From: Marinobacter sp. ATCH36
GTDB lineage: Bacteria > Pseudomonadota > Gammaproteobacteria > Pseudomonadales > Oleiphilaceae
Direction: 5' to 3'
Assembly: GCF_023555055.1 (NCBI RefSeq)
Contig: NZ_JAMJPL010000004.1
Coordinates: 124,001-188,000, forward strand
DNA length: 64,000 nt
Part shown: piece after piece, positions 44,787 through 52,366 of the stretch
Layout: each line of letters starts with the position of its first letter
How positions within the stretch are numbered: the first letter of the stretch is position 1
Program-made: the position numbers and the translations under genes
Notes under the pieces: model-generated
Told to the model about the DNA's origin: nothing
Database searches by the model: none
The model's input: only the letters and a program-made list of their open reading frames with translations

Positions 44787-45665
44787 TCAGAATATCCACC
44801 AGCTATCACCGGCTTCCGCCTCTTCCCTGCGCTCACGCTCCTGCTCAATTGCGGCGTAATCCTGTTCCAGCTCCCGCAGCTTGCGGTCACTTTCCAACGG
44901 CACTGTAGGCCCGCCACCAAACGGCCAGTACCAAGGGGCATCTTCATATTTCCCTTCTGCCTTGAGGCGCTCGATCTCCGCTTCACGCTCTTCTTCCAGC
45001 AAGGCCAGGTTACGCTCGTAATCGCCGTCTTCATTGACCTCCACAATCGATGCGGCGGCATGGTTCGGAGCCAGCAGGTCGCTATTGAGAAAGCGGGTGG
45101 AAACGATCTCGTCTGCCTGCATGGCGTACTCCCGCGTGACCAGCTGCACGTCACCGGACGTCAGGGGGTGGTCTTCTGCCAACTCAGGATGAGAGCTCTC
45201 TGGCCCTTCCAGTTCGTTGTATCGCAGATAGTAGATTTTCCCCGGCTCTACCTTCAACGCGGCATCGGCAATCAGGCTGAGACTGAAGGAGTTCAGCCCC
45301 TCAAGCCCCAACAGTGGCCGGCGGATGGCAATGTGACGCTCTCCAGGGGCCACTTCGAGCCAGGTAAAGCTGTCGTTACGGATATTGAAGTAGTGGTTGT
45401 CGTCGATATAGACGCTCGGGGCTTCTATCTCATCGGCAGCCCACTGGGAATGGGTGCGGTAGAAATAAAGAACCGCATTACTGCGGTCCCACTGATCGTT
45501 GTCTATATGGACAAAATCATGTCCCAACACCGGGTGTAGAAAGGAGCCCACGCTCTTGCCGATGGACTGATAAACCGTGCAGCCGGAGCCGGAAACCAGC
45601 AGAGCCGCCATAACCACGACTGCCAGCAAACGGGAGAGTCCGGGAAAAAGAAATCGGGTTTTCAT
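44787..45665 (-). CDS. Lipoprotein, DUF2846-like
   Basis: This 292-residue protein has a signal peptide with a lipobox (LLVSGSGC, Cys about residue 29), so it is probably lipid-anchored. The middle (about 60-190) has beta strands resembling DUF2846 (AVLYFYRTHSQ, PGERHIAIRRP, GKIYYLRYN). The C-terminal third is charged and coiled-coil-like (NLALLEEEREAEIERLKAEG). Function is unknown. Confidence 0.75.
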   Translation of the reverse strand: MKTRFLFPGLSRLLAVVVMAALLVSGSGCTVYQSIGKSVGSFLHPVLGHDFVHIDNDQWDRSNAVLYFYRTHSQWAADEIEAPSVYIDDNHYFNIRNDSFTWLEVAPGERHIAIRRPLLGLEGLNSFSLSLIADAALKVEPGKIYYLRYNELEGPESSHPELAEDHPLTSGDVQLVTREYAMQADEIVSTRFLNSDLLAPNHAAASIVEVNEDGDYERNLALLEEEREAEIERLKAEGKYEDAPWYWPFGGGPTVPLESDRKLRELEQDYAAIEQERERREEAEAGDSWWIF

Positions 45666-45782
45666 TGTTGTTTACTCTTCATCCTTTGGCGAGTTGTCCC
45701 GATCATAACAACTGCACACTCGCGGAACTGAGAGCTACCGCAAGGGATGAATACAAACTGTTACAAAGCAGAGCCGGGCGTT

Positions 45783-46787
45783 TTACTGGCCCGAGATCTG
45801 CGAACGCAAGTTATTCACTTCTTCAGACAGCCGCACCAACCTGGAGGTCAACTGGGAACGGGATGAATCAATCGCCGAGACTGTATTCTCCAGCTCTTTC
45901 AGGTCATTACGGACCGAGTTCAGCTGCCCGCTACTGGACAGATCTTCAGTTTCTTTTTCCAGGGCCGCAATCCGGCTCTCCAGGCCATCAATGGTCAGTT
46001 TCTGCTCACGTTCAAAGCGCACCAGCTGACGTTCAACGAGTTTGTCGATACCTGCCAGGGATTCGTCAAGCGTGGTCAGCCTCGACGCATTCTCCTGGCC
46101 GGTTTCACGCACCGCAATGATCTGCTTTTCAAGGTCTGCCTTGACATCTTCCAGCCTTGACGCGATATCACTCTCCAGGTTGCCCACTGACGTTGCCAGA
46201 GCATCCCTTTCGCTTTTGCCGCTGTCCACATCCGCCCGTAACGACTCCAGCTTCGACTGATGATCATCCAACTGCTTGCGGTTGCGATCATTGGCCACGC
46301 CCCACAACTTCCGGATCTCGCTATCCGCTGTATCCAGGCGTTCATCGTGACCAGCCAGCCTGTCTTCAATAGACTGGCCTTTTTCCTGCAGGCTTTCGCC
46401 GGTTTCGGACAGATCACCCTCAAACCGCGCCAATGCCAGCTTGCTTTGACGCGCCCAGTAGTCCGCTTCCTCCAACTGACCTTCCAGCATCTGGATTCGC
46501 TGCTCCTGCTGATACCAGCCAGCACCGGCGGCACCTGCAACGACCAGAAGGCCAATAAGCATCATCCCGCGGCCAGAACCGCCACCTCCGGAGGTCTTAC
46601 CGGGCTTGCCTGTCGGCTTTTGGGTGCCGCCACCGCCAGCAGCGCTGCGCCTCGGTGCTTCTGGCCGTTTGTCACTGGCTGCCTTTGCGCCACCTCGTGG
46701 TTCCCGTTGGGCAGACAACCCCTCTTCCCGCTTGGTATCTGCGGTGCCAGTGCGTACTTCATCATCATCCGGACGGATCGGTTCCAT
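45783..46787 (-). CDS. Single-pass membrane coiled-coil protein of unknown function
   Basis: This 334-residue protein has a disordered, basic, Gly-rich N-terminus (about 1-72), one membrane helix (MMLIGLLVVAGAAGAGWY, about 75-92), and about 240 residues of coiled coil rich in Leu/Glu/Arg. The topology suggests a cytoplasmic tail and a periplasmic coil. It does not match a family I can name. It is divergent from purE. Confidence 0.75.
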   Translation of the reverse strand: MEPIRPDDDEVRTGTADTKREEGLSAQREPRGGAKAASDKRPEAPRRSAAGGGGTQKPTGKPGKTSGGGGSGRGMMLIGLLVVAGAAGAGWYQQEQRIQMLEGQLEEADYWARQSKLALARFEGDLSETGESLQEKGQSIEDRLAGHDERLDTADSEIRKLWGVANDRNRKQLDDHQSKLESLRADVDSGKSERDALATSVGNLESDIASRLEDVKADLEKQIIAVRETGQENASRLTTLDESLAGIDKLVERQLVRFEREQKLTIDGLESRIAALEKETEDLSSSGQLNSVRNDLKELENTVSAIDSSRSQLTSRLVRLSEEVNNLRSQISGQ

Positions 46788-46903
46788 AACAGCTCCAGGA
46801 TATGGACGGTAAGGTAATAACGCCTGATAATACCCGTACCTTGCGACGCAGCAAAATCAAGGCCAGTAACGATGGGAGATTTTACCCCCGCACCATCCGT
46901 TAT

Positions 46904-46932
46904 TTGCATGGCTACAGAGCCTTACATACAAT
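46904..46932 (+). promoter_or_regulatory. Sigma-70 promoter of purE
   Basis: TTGCAT, a 17-base spacer and TACAAT lie 34-62 bases upstream of the purE ATG. Confidence 0.75.
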
Positions 46933-46965
46933 GTCCGGCTTTCTCACACATCAGGACTGTTGCAT

Positions 46966-47457
46966 ATGCAGCCGCTTGTAGGACTCATCATGGGCTCGAA
47001 GTCAGACTGGCCCACCATGGAACACGCCGCCGAGATGCTGGATAAGCTGGGCGTGCCTTACGAGACCAAAGTAGTCTCTGCCCACCGCACCCCGGATCTG
47101 CTTTTTGATTACGCCAAAACCGCTTCCGACCGTGGCCTGAAAGTCGTAATTGCGGGCGCTGGCGGCGCTGCGCATCTGCCAGGCATGGTGGCCTCGCAGA
47201 CGTCTCTGCCGGTCCTCGGTGTTCCAATACAGTCCAAAGCACTCAACGGTCTTGATTCGCTGCTGTCCATCGTACAGATGCCCGGCGGTATTGCGGTCGG
47301 TACTTTGGCGATTGGCAAGGCGGGAGCCACCAACGCCGGCCTGTTGGCTGCCCAGATCATTGGCACTTTCAAGGACGATGTCCGCAAAGCCGTTGATGAA
47401 TTCCGTGCGAATCAGACACAGACGATTCTGGATAATCCTGATCCCAGTGACCAATAA
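46966..47457 (+). CDS. purE: N5-carboxyaminoimidazole ribonucleotide mutase
   Basis: This 163-residue enzyme rearranges N5-CAIR to CAIR in purine synthesis. The class I PurE motif [13 protein letters not shown] starts the protein, with SAHRTPD and [11 protein letters not shown] next. ATG 46966 is chosen over a TTG two codons earlier. purK follows on the same strand, but 164 bases away with a long hairpin repeat between them. Confidence 0.97.
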   Translation: MQPLVGLIMGSKSDWPTMEHAAEMLDKLGVPYETKVVSAHRTPDLLFDYAKTASDRGLKVVIAGAGGAAHLPGMVASQTSLPVLGVPIQSKALNGLDSLLSIVQMPGGIAVGTLAIGKAGATNAGLLAAQIIGTFKDDVRKAVDEFRANQTQTILDNPDPSDQ

Positions 47458-47472
47458 TCGGCCTGGGTGCAA

Positions 47473-47580
47473 GAGCGGGTGGGGAATGTTTTCCAAAACA
47501 CGCTGTAAATACGTCCATGTACGCTTGGGCTCCGCCATCCATGGCTCCGCACAGTTTTGGAAAACATTCCCCACCCTCTC
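47473..47580. repeat. Long inverted repeat with conserved core, copy D, between purE and purK
   Basis: A 27-base left arm (47473-47499) pairs with the right arm (47554-47580) with one mismatch. Read on the minus strand the core starts TGTGCGGAGCCATGGATGGC, as in copies B and C. It lies 16 bases after the purE stop and 41 bases before purK. Confidence 0.88.
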
Positions 47581-47621
47581 CCCGAACTTTTGCAGATGCC
47601 TTTGATGGCAGGAGATGACGG

Positions 47622-48740
47622 ATGAGAATTGGTGTTCTAGGGGCTGGACAGCTTGGGCGTATGCTGGCGCTGGCTGGGTACCCGCTAGCCAAGACGTTTG
47701 TTTTCTACGATATGTCGGGTAGCCCCAGTGCCGGGCTCGGTGAAGTTATTATTGACCGCGAAGGCCAGTACCTGGACGACTTTATTTCCCGCGTAGACCG
47801 CGTCACTTACGAGTTTGAACATCTACCCGTAGATGTCGCCGAACGCATTGTCAAAGAAAAAACGGTTCACCCCTGCCCTCGCGCACTGAAGGTTTGCCAA
47901 AACCGCGAACTGGAGAAAAGCCTTTTCGGTGAACTCGGTATCCCGACCCCAGAATGGAAAATAGCGGACAGCGCGGAATCCCTTCAGGCTGCTGCCGAGG
48001 AACTCGGCTGCCCGGTCGTGGCCAAATCCAATACCGAAGGTTACGACGGAAAGGGCCAGGCAGTTCTGAAGACCCCGGACGACGCGGAGTCGGCCTGGAA
48101 CTCCATCGGCCACCCGCGTCTGATCGTTGAAAAATTCGTCGAGTTCCGTCGCGAGGTTTCCATCATTGCCGTGCGTGGCGAAGACGGTGAACTCGCCTTC
48201 TATCCCATTGCCGAAAACGCTCATCATGAAGGCATCCTGCGCTACTCCATTGCCCCGGCGCCGAAGCTTGAAAAACACATCCAGGAAGACGCCGAGCGTT
48301 ATATCAAAGCGCTGTTGAACGAGCTGGATTACGTCGGCGTGCTGGCGCTTGAGCTGTTTGAAACAGCTGAGGGTCTGGTGGCTAACGAGATGGCTCCGCG
48401 GGTTCACAACTCGGGCCACTGGAGCATTGAAGGCTCGATGACCAGCCAGTTCGAGAACCATATTCGCGCGGTCAGCGGCCACCCACTGGGAAGCACGGAG
48501 CCACGGGGCGTCAGCTGCATGATCAATATCATTGCCGAGCATGGCGATATTGAACGAATCCTCGAACTGCCTTACGCTCATCCTCACCTCTACAACAAAG
48601 GCGAGCGCCCGGGGCGGAAACTGGGTCATGTGACCGTTCTGGCAGACAGCTACGAAGAATTGGTTTGGCGGGTGAAAAACTGCGCCCAGTTTTTGCCCGC
48701 CTGTCCGGAGTTCAACAGCACTCTCACGGCAAGGGGTTGA
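47622..48740 (+). CDS. purK: N5-carboxyaminoimidazole ribonucleotide synthetase
   Basis: This 372-residue ATP-grasp enzyme makes N5-CAIR from AIR, bicarbonate and ATP. The start MRIGVLGAGQLGRMLALAG is characteristic. ATP-grasp blocks include PVVAKSNTEGYDGKGQ and the metal-binding ALELFETAEGLVANEMAPRVHNSGH (split across two conserved strands). AGGAG lies nine bases before ATG. It supplies the substrate of PurE. Read-through from purE must pass repeat copy D. Confidence 0.96.
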   Translation: MRIGVLGAGQLGRMLALAGYPLAKTFVFYDMSGSPSAGLGEVIIDREGQYLDDFISRVDRVTYEFEHLPVDVAERIVKEKTVHPCPRALKVCQNRELEKSLFGELGIPTPEWKIADSAESLQAAAEELGCPVVAKSNTEGYDGKGQAVLKTPDDAESAWNSIGHPRLIVEKFVEFRREVSIIAVRGEDGELAFYPIAENAHHEGILRYSIAPAPKLEKHIQEDAERYIKALLNELDYVGVLALELFETAEGLVANEMAPRVHNSGHWSIEGSMTSQFENHIRAVSGHPLGSTEPRGVSCMINIIAEHGDIERILELPYAHPHLYNKGERPGRKLGHVTVLADSYEELVWRVKNCAQFLPACPEFNSTLTARG

Positions 48741-48820
48741 TATAACCGAAACCACCCCTATATTTACAGACACAGTCACACAAAGTCACATAAACAGAGA
48801 GAATCAGGGAGAACGACCTC

Positions 48821-49399
48821 ATGGCATTTGAACTTCCCGCACTGCCTTATGAAAAGAACGCACTGGAACCGCACATCTCTCAGGAAACCCTTGAGTATCA
48901 CTACGGTAAACATCACAACACCTACGTAACCAAGCTCAACGGCCTGGTCGAAGGCACAGACAACGCCAACAAGTCGCTCGAAGACATCATCAAGAGCGCC
49001 AGTGGCCCGCTGTTCAACAACGCAGCCCAGGTCTGGAACCATACCTTCTACTGGCATTGCCTGAGCCCGAACGGTGGTGGTGAACCAACCGGTGCCGCCA
49101 AAGACGCCATCGAAAAAGCCTTTGGCTCGTTCGAAGACTTCAAGAAAGAGTTCAACGACAAAGCCGCCAACAACTTTGGTTCGGGCTGGACATGGCTGGT
49201 GAAGAAAGCAGACGGCAGCGTTGGCATTGTGAATACCAGCAATGCCGAAACGCCGCTGACCACTGCCGACAAGCCGGTACTGACCGTTGACGTCTGGGAA
49301 CACGCCTATTACATCGATTATCGTAATTCGCGCCCCAACTATCTGGAAGCGTTCTGGAAGCTGGTCAACTGGGATTTTGTCAATAAAAACCTGGCCTGA
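48821..49399 (+). CDS. sodB: Iron superoxide dismutase
   Basis: This 192-residue enzyme matches Fe-SOD, which dismutates superoxide in the cytoplasm. Metal ligands lie at the expected spots: His in LEPHISQETLEYHYGKHH, His in NHTFYWHCLSP, and Asp/His in DVWEHAYYIDY. The FNNAAQVWNHTF block is typical of FeSOD. AGGGAGAACGACCTC precedes the ATG. A clear terminator follows. Confidence 0.96.
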   Translation: MAFELPALPYEKNALEPHISQETLEYHYGKHHNTYVTKLNGLVEGTDNANKSLEDIIKSASGPLFNNAAQVWNHTFYWHCLSPNGGGEPTGAAKDAIEKAFGSFEDFKKEFNDKAANNFGSGWTWLVKKADGSVGIVNTSNAETPLTTADKPVLTVDVWEHAYYIDYRNSRPNYLEAFWKLVNWDFVNKNLA

Positions 49400-49436
49400 T
49401 CACGCTACAGATCGTTCGCAGTGAAAACTGCATCCC

Positions 49437-49465
49437 AAAATGCCCGCTCTAACGCGGGCATTTTT
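49437..49465 (+). terminator. Rho-independent terminator of sodB
   Basis: AAAATGCCCGC and GCGGGCATTTTT form a stem around TCTAAC, ending in TTTTT, 38 bases after the sodB stop. Confidence 0.92.
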
Positions 49466-49510
49466 GTATCTGGCATGAAACCGGCATTACAAAATGATAC
49501 AGCTGAACCC

Positions 49511-49537
49511 TGAATTATCTGGAAAAATTGCCGATAC
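49511..49537 (+). promoter_or_regulatory. Weak candidate FliA (sigma-28) promoter of the GGDEF/EAL gene
   Basis: TGAATTAT, an 11-base spacer, then GCCGATAC resemble TAAAGTTT-N11-GCCGATAA (about 5 of 8 and 7 of 8 matches). Downstream, ATACTGTAAGCA and ATACTGTTAGCA (about 49534-49577) form an imperfect direct repeat. Confidence 0.35.
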
Positions 49538-49656
49538 TGTAAGCAGTTGCTGAAAACTGAACCATACTGTTAGCAAAATAATGAATCAGGAGTACCCTTG
49601 ACCACTGGAATGCGGTGCCGGGTCTCATTCAGTTGGAACGAATCACACAGGCCTTC

Positions 49657-51723
49657 ATGCAAAATTCCTTTGAGGTAGAACATCGCCTGGGGTACCGGGT
49701 ACTGCGATGGGTGCTGGCTGTTGCGCTGATCAGCGGCATTCTTGTCAGCACTATTCAGGTTATCCTTGATGCACGACGGGTATCTGCTTCACTTGATGCG
49801 CAAGCCCAACAGACCATGGCACTGGTCAGGGACGCCTCAACCCAGGCCGTTTTCAGCATTGATTCCGATCTCGCACAGCAGGTTGTCGATGGCCTTTTTG
49901 CCCAGGAATCCATTCGTCTGGCACGGATTACCCATCCGGATGGTGAAGCGCTCGGTCGTCGTGAACGCCCACTTCAGGAAAGCCCATTCCGACCGATAAC
50001 CGACCCGATTTTTGATTCCGAGCGAAGCTATCGCCAGGAACTTTCCCGCAGCGGCAACTCTGGCAGCAACAACGTTTATGGCTATCTTGAACTGCACTAT
50101 GACACCGGTACGGCTGCCGGCACCTGGCTCGAGCGCGCTTCGGTAACCTTCGGTTCCGGTATCGCCATTGCCATCATTCTTGGCATGGCACTCTTTGTTG
50201 TTTTCCACTTGCTGCTGACACGCCCATTGCTGAAAATTGTCCAGTCCGTCAAGCAGGTGGATCCGGACCACCCGGACGACAACCTCATCCACCTGCCCCA
50301 CGGCCACCAGAACGACGAACTGGGGCTTTGGGTAAATGCCACCAACAATTTGCTGGTGGCCATTGGTGACAGCCAGACCCGCCACCGGGAGGCAGAGGAC
50401 CGGGTCAACCGCCTCGCCAGATACGACCAGCTAACCGGCCTGCCCAGCCGCGACACATTCATGGAGCTCCTGCAGGCGGATATTGAAGAGGCGCAAAACG
50501 GCAACTCCGTGCTTTCCCTGATCTGCTGTGGCATTGACGATTTCAAGTCCGTCAACGAGCAATGTGGCTTCCGCACCGGTGACCTGATTCTTCAGGCCGT
50601 CGCTGATCGCCTCACTCAGACGCTGGGCGGCACCCGCTTCACCATTGCCCGCCTGGGCAGTGACCAGTTCGTTATCGTGGAAAAAGGGCTGCGGGACGGG
50701 TTCCAGGCGGCGAACACCGCAGACAGGATTCTGGGGGCCCTGAGCAGCCCCATGAGTTTTGACGACCAGACCGTCACCATGACGGCGACCCTGGGCATCG
50801 CCCTGTTCCCTGGCGACGCTGAAAAGGGTGACCGGTTACTGCAAAGCGCCGAACAAACCATGGCACTGGCGAAGGAAAGCGGGCACAACTACTTCCAGTT
50901 TTATGTTGCCAGCGTTGACCAGGAAATCCGCGAGCGCAAGCAACTCGAGAAAGATCTCTCCGTTGCGCTCAACAGTCATCAGTTCCATCTTGTTTACCAG
51001 CCACAGATAAACCTGGAAACCCACCGCATTATCGGCGCCGAAGCACTGATACGCTGGGAACACCCGGAAAAGGGCCTCATTCCGCCAGACACCTTCATAC
51101 CCGTAGCCGAGATGAATGGCAGCATCGTGGAAATCGGACAATGGGTGCTTGAGCAGGCCTGCTGGCAAGCCGCCCGCTGGGCCAGCAATAGTATGCCGCT
51201 GAGGATTGCCGTTAACCTTTCCGCAGTCCAGCTACGGCAGGACTCCATTGTGGACGACATCCTGGACACCCTGAAGCGCCACAATATCCCCGCTGGCAGG
51301 CTGGAGCTCGAAGTAACGGAAACCAGCTTCATGACTAACCTGGAAGAAGCCGTGGATAAGCTGAAACGCCTGCATCGCGCCGGAATCAGCATCGCCGTGG
51401 ACGACTTCGGTACCGGTTACTCGTCGCTGACCTACCTCAAGCGTATGCCGGTTCAGCATCTGAAGATCGACAAACAGTTCATCCGCGATCTGCTGGTGAA
51501 CGAAGAAGATACCCGAATCGCCAATACCATTATCGACCTTGGCAAGAGCCTCAACCTCACCGTTGTGGCGGAAGGCGTGGAAACGGCGGAACAGGAATAC
51601 TATCTCGCTCAGAGAGGTTGCCAGCTGGCGCAGGGGTATTTCTTCAGCAAACCACTCAAACCCCTCGATTTTGAGAGGTTCGTCGCCCGCTTTCACAGTA
51701 AAATCGTGGAAAATAACGCCTGA
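49657..51723 (+). CDS. Membrane GGDEF/EAL protein with degenerate GGDEF, probable c-di-GMP phosphodiesterase
   Basis: The 688-residue protein has two membrane helices (about 13-32 and 158-182 of this start) enclosing a periplasmic domain, then a HAMP-like region. The GGDEF domain (about 250-410) has LGSDQF in place of the active GGDEF, so it is probably inactive. The EAL domain (about 430-680) keeps EALIRW, ETSFM, DDFGTGYSSL and EGVET, so c-di-GMP hydrolysis is likely. The start is uncertain: ATG 49657 is chosen, but an in-frame GTG lies at 49615 and neither has a clear ribosome site. Confidence 0.88.
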   Translation: MQNSFEVEHRLGYRVLRWVLAVALISGILVSTIQVILDARRVSASLDAQAQQTMALVRDASTQAVFSIDSDLAQQVVDGLFAQESIRLARITHPDGEALGRRERPLQESPFRPITDPIFDSERSYRQELSRSGNSGSNNVYGYLELHYDTGTAAGTWLERASVTFGSGIAIAIILGMALFVVFHLLLTRPLLKIVQSVKQVDPDHPDDNLIHLPHGHQNDELGLWVNATNNLLVAIGDSQTRHREAEDRVNRLARYDQLTGLPSRDTFMELLQADIEEAQNGNSVLSLICCGIDDFKSVNEQCGFRTGDLILQAVADRLTQTLGGTRFTIARLGSDQFVIVEKGLRDGFQAANTADRILGALSSPMSFDDQTVTMTATLGIALFPGDAEKGDRLLQSAEQTMALAKESGHNYFQFYVASVDQEIRERKQLEKDLSVALNSHQFHLVYQPQINLETHRIIGAEALIRWEHPEKGLIPPDTFIPVAEMNGSIVEIGQWVLEQACWQAARWASNSMPLRIAVNLSAVQLRQDSIVDDILDTLKRHNIPAGRLELEVTETSFMTNLEEAVDKLKRLHRAGISIAVDDFGTGYSSLTYLKRMPVQHLKIDKQFIRDLLVNEEDTRIANTIIDLGKSLNLTVVAEGVETAEQEYYLAQRGCQLAQGYFFSKPLKPLDFERFVARFHSKIVENNA

Positions 51724-51767
51724 GTATTGACCACCCAACCTGATCCTCGAGCACGCAAGGAGTTGCC

Positions 51768-52355
51768 ATGGGTACCACGCTGATTGGCCTGATCGTTATT
51801 GCGGTCGTCGTTGTCTATATTGTATTTATCTACAACCGTCTGGTTTCCCTGCGTAACCAGTTCAAGAATGGGTTTGCCCAGATTGATGTCCAACTGCAAC
51901 GCCGACATGATCTGATTCCCAATCTGGTAGAGGCGGCCAAGGCCTACCTCTCTCACGAGCGCAACACCCTCACCGAGGTAATGCAAGCCCGCAACAATGC
52001 CGTCAGTGCCCAGAAAGATGCCGCCGGCGACCCCGCGGATGGCGGCAAGATCCAGCGCCTCGGCAGTGCCGAAAACATGCTCTCCAAGGCGCTTGCCAAT
52101 TTTTACGCAGTGGCGGAAAACTATCCGGAACTGAAAGCCAATGAAACCATCCAGCAGTTGATGGAAGAGCTCTCCAGTACCGAGAACCGGGTATCATTCG
52201 CACGCCAGGCCTATAACGACGGCGTGATGAGCTACAACATCTCCCGCGAACAGTTTCCCAACAACATCGTGGCCGGATTCTTCGCCTTCAAACCTTCCTC
52301 CCAGCTGGAACTGGAATCTCCTGAGGCCCGCCAGGCACCGCAAGTCGCCTTTTGA
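51768..52355 (+). CDS. LemA family protein
   Basis: This 195-residue protein has one N-terminal membrane helix (LIGLIVIAVVVVYIVFIYN) and the LemA core: FAQIDVQLQRRHDLIPNLVE, then ENRVSFARQAYNDGV. LemA proteins occur beside M48 proteases, as here. The function of LemA in bacteria is not settled; some studies link it to the cell envelope. It overlaps the preceding stop region of the protease gene frame by 4 bases at most. Confidence 0.92.
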   Translation: MGTTLIGLIVIAVVVVYIVFIYNRLVSLRNQFKNGFAQIDVQLQRRHDLIPNLVEAAKAYLSHERNTLTEVMQARNNAVSAQKDAAGDPADGGKIQRLGSAENMLSKALANFYAVAENYPELKANETIQQLMEELSSTENRVSFARQAYNDGVMSYNISREQFPNNIVAGFFAFKPSSQLELESPEARQAPQVAF

Positions 52356-52366
52356 GGCCGGTTGTC

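Noticed and set aside
47002..47574. 190-codon minus-strand frame over purE and repeat D
   Set aside because: Its first part is translation of the hairpin repeat and the rest is antisense to purE.
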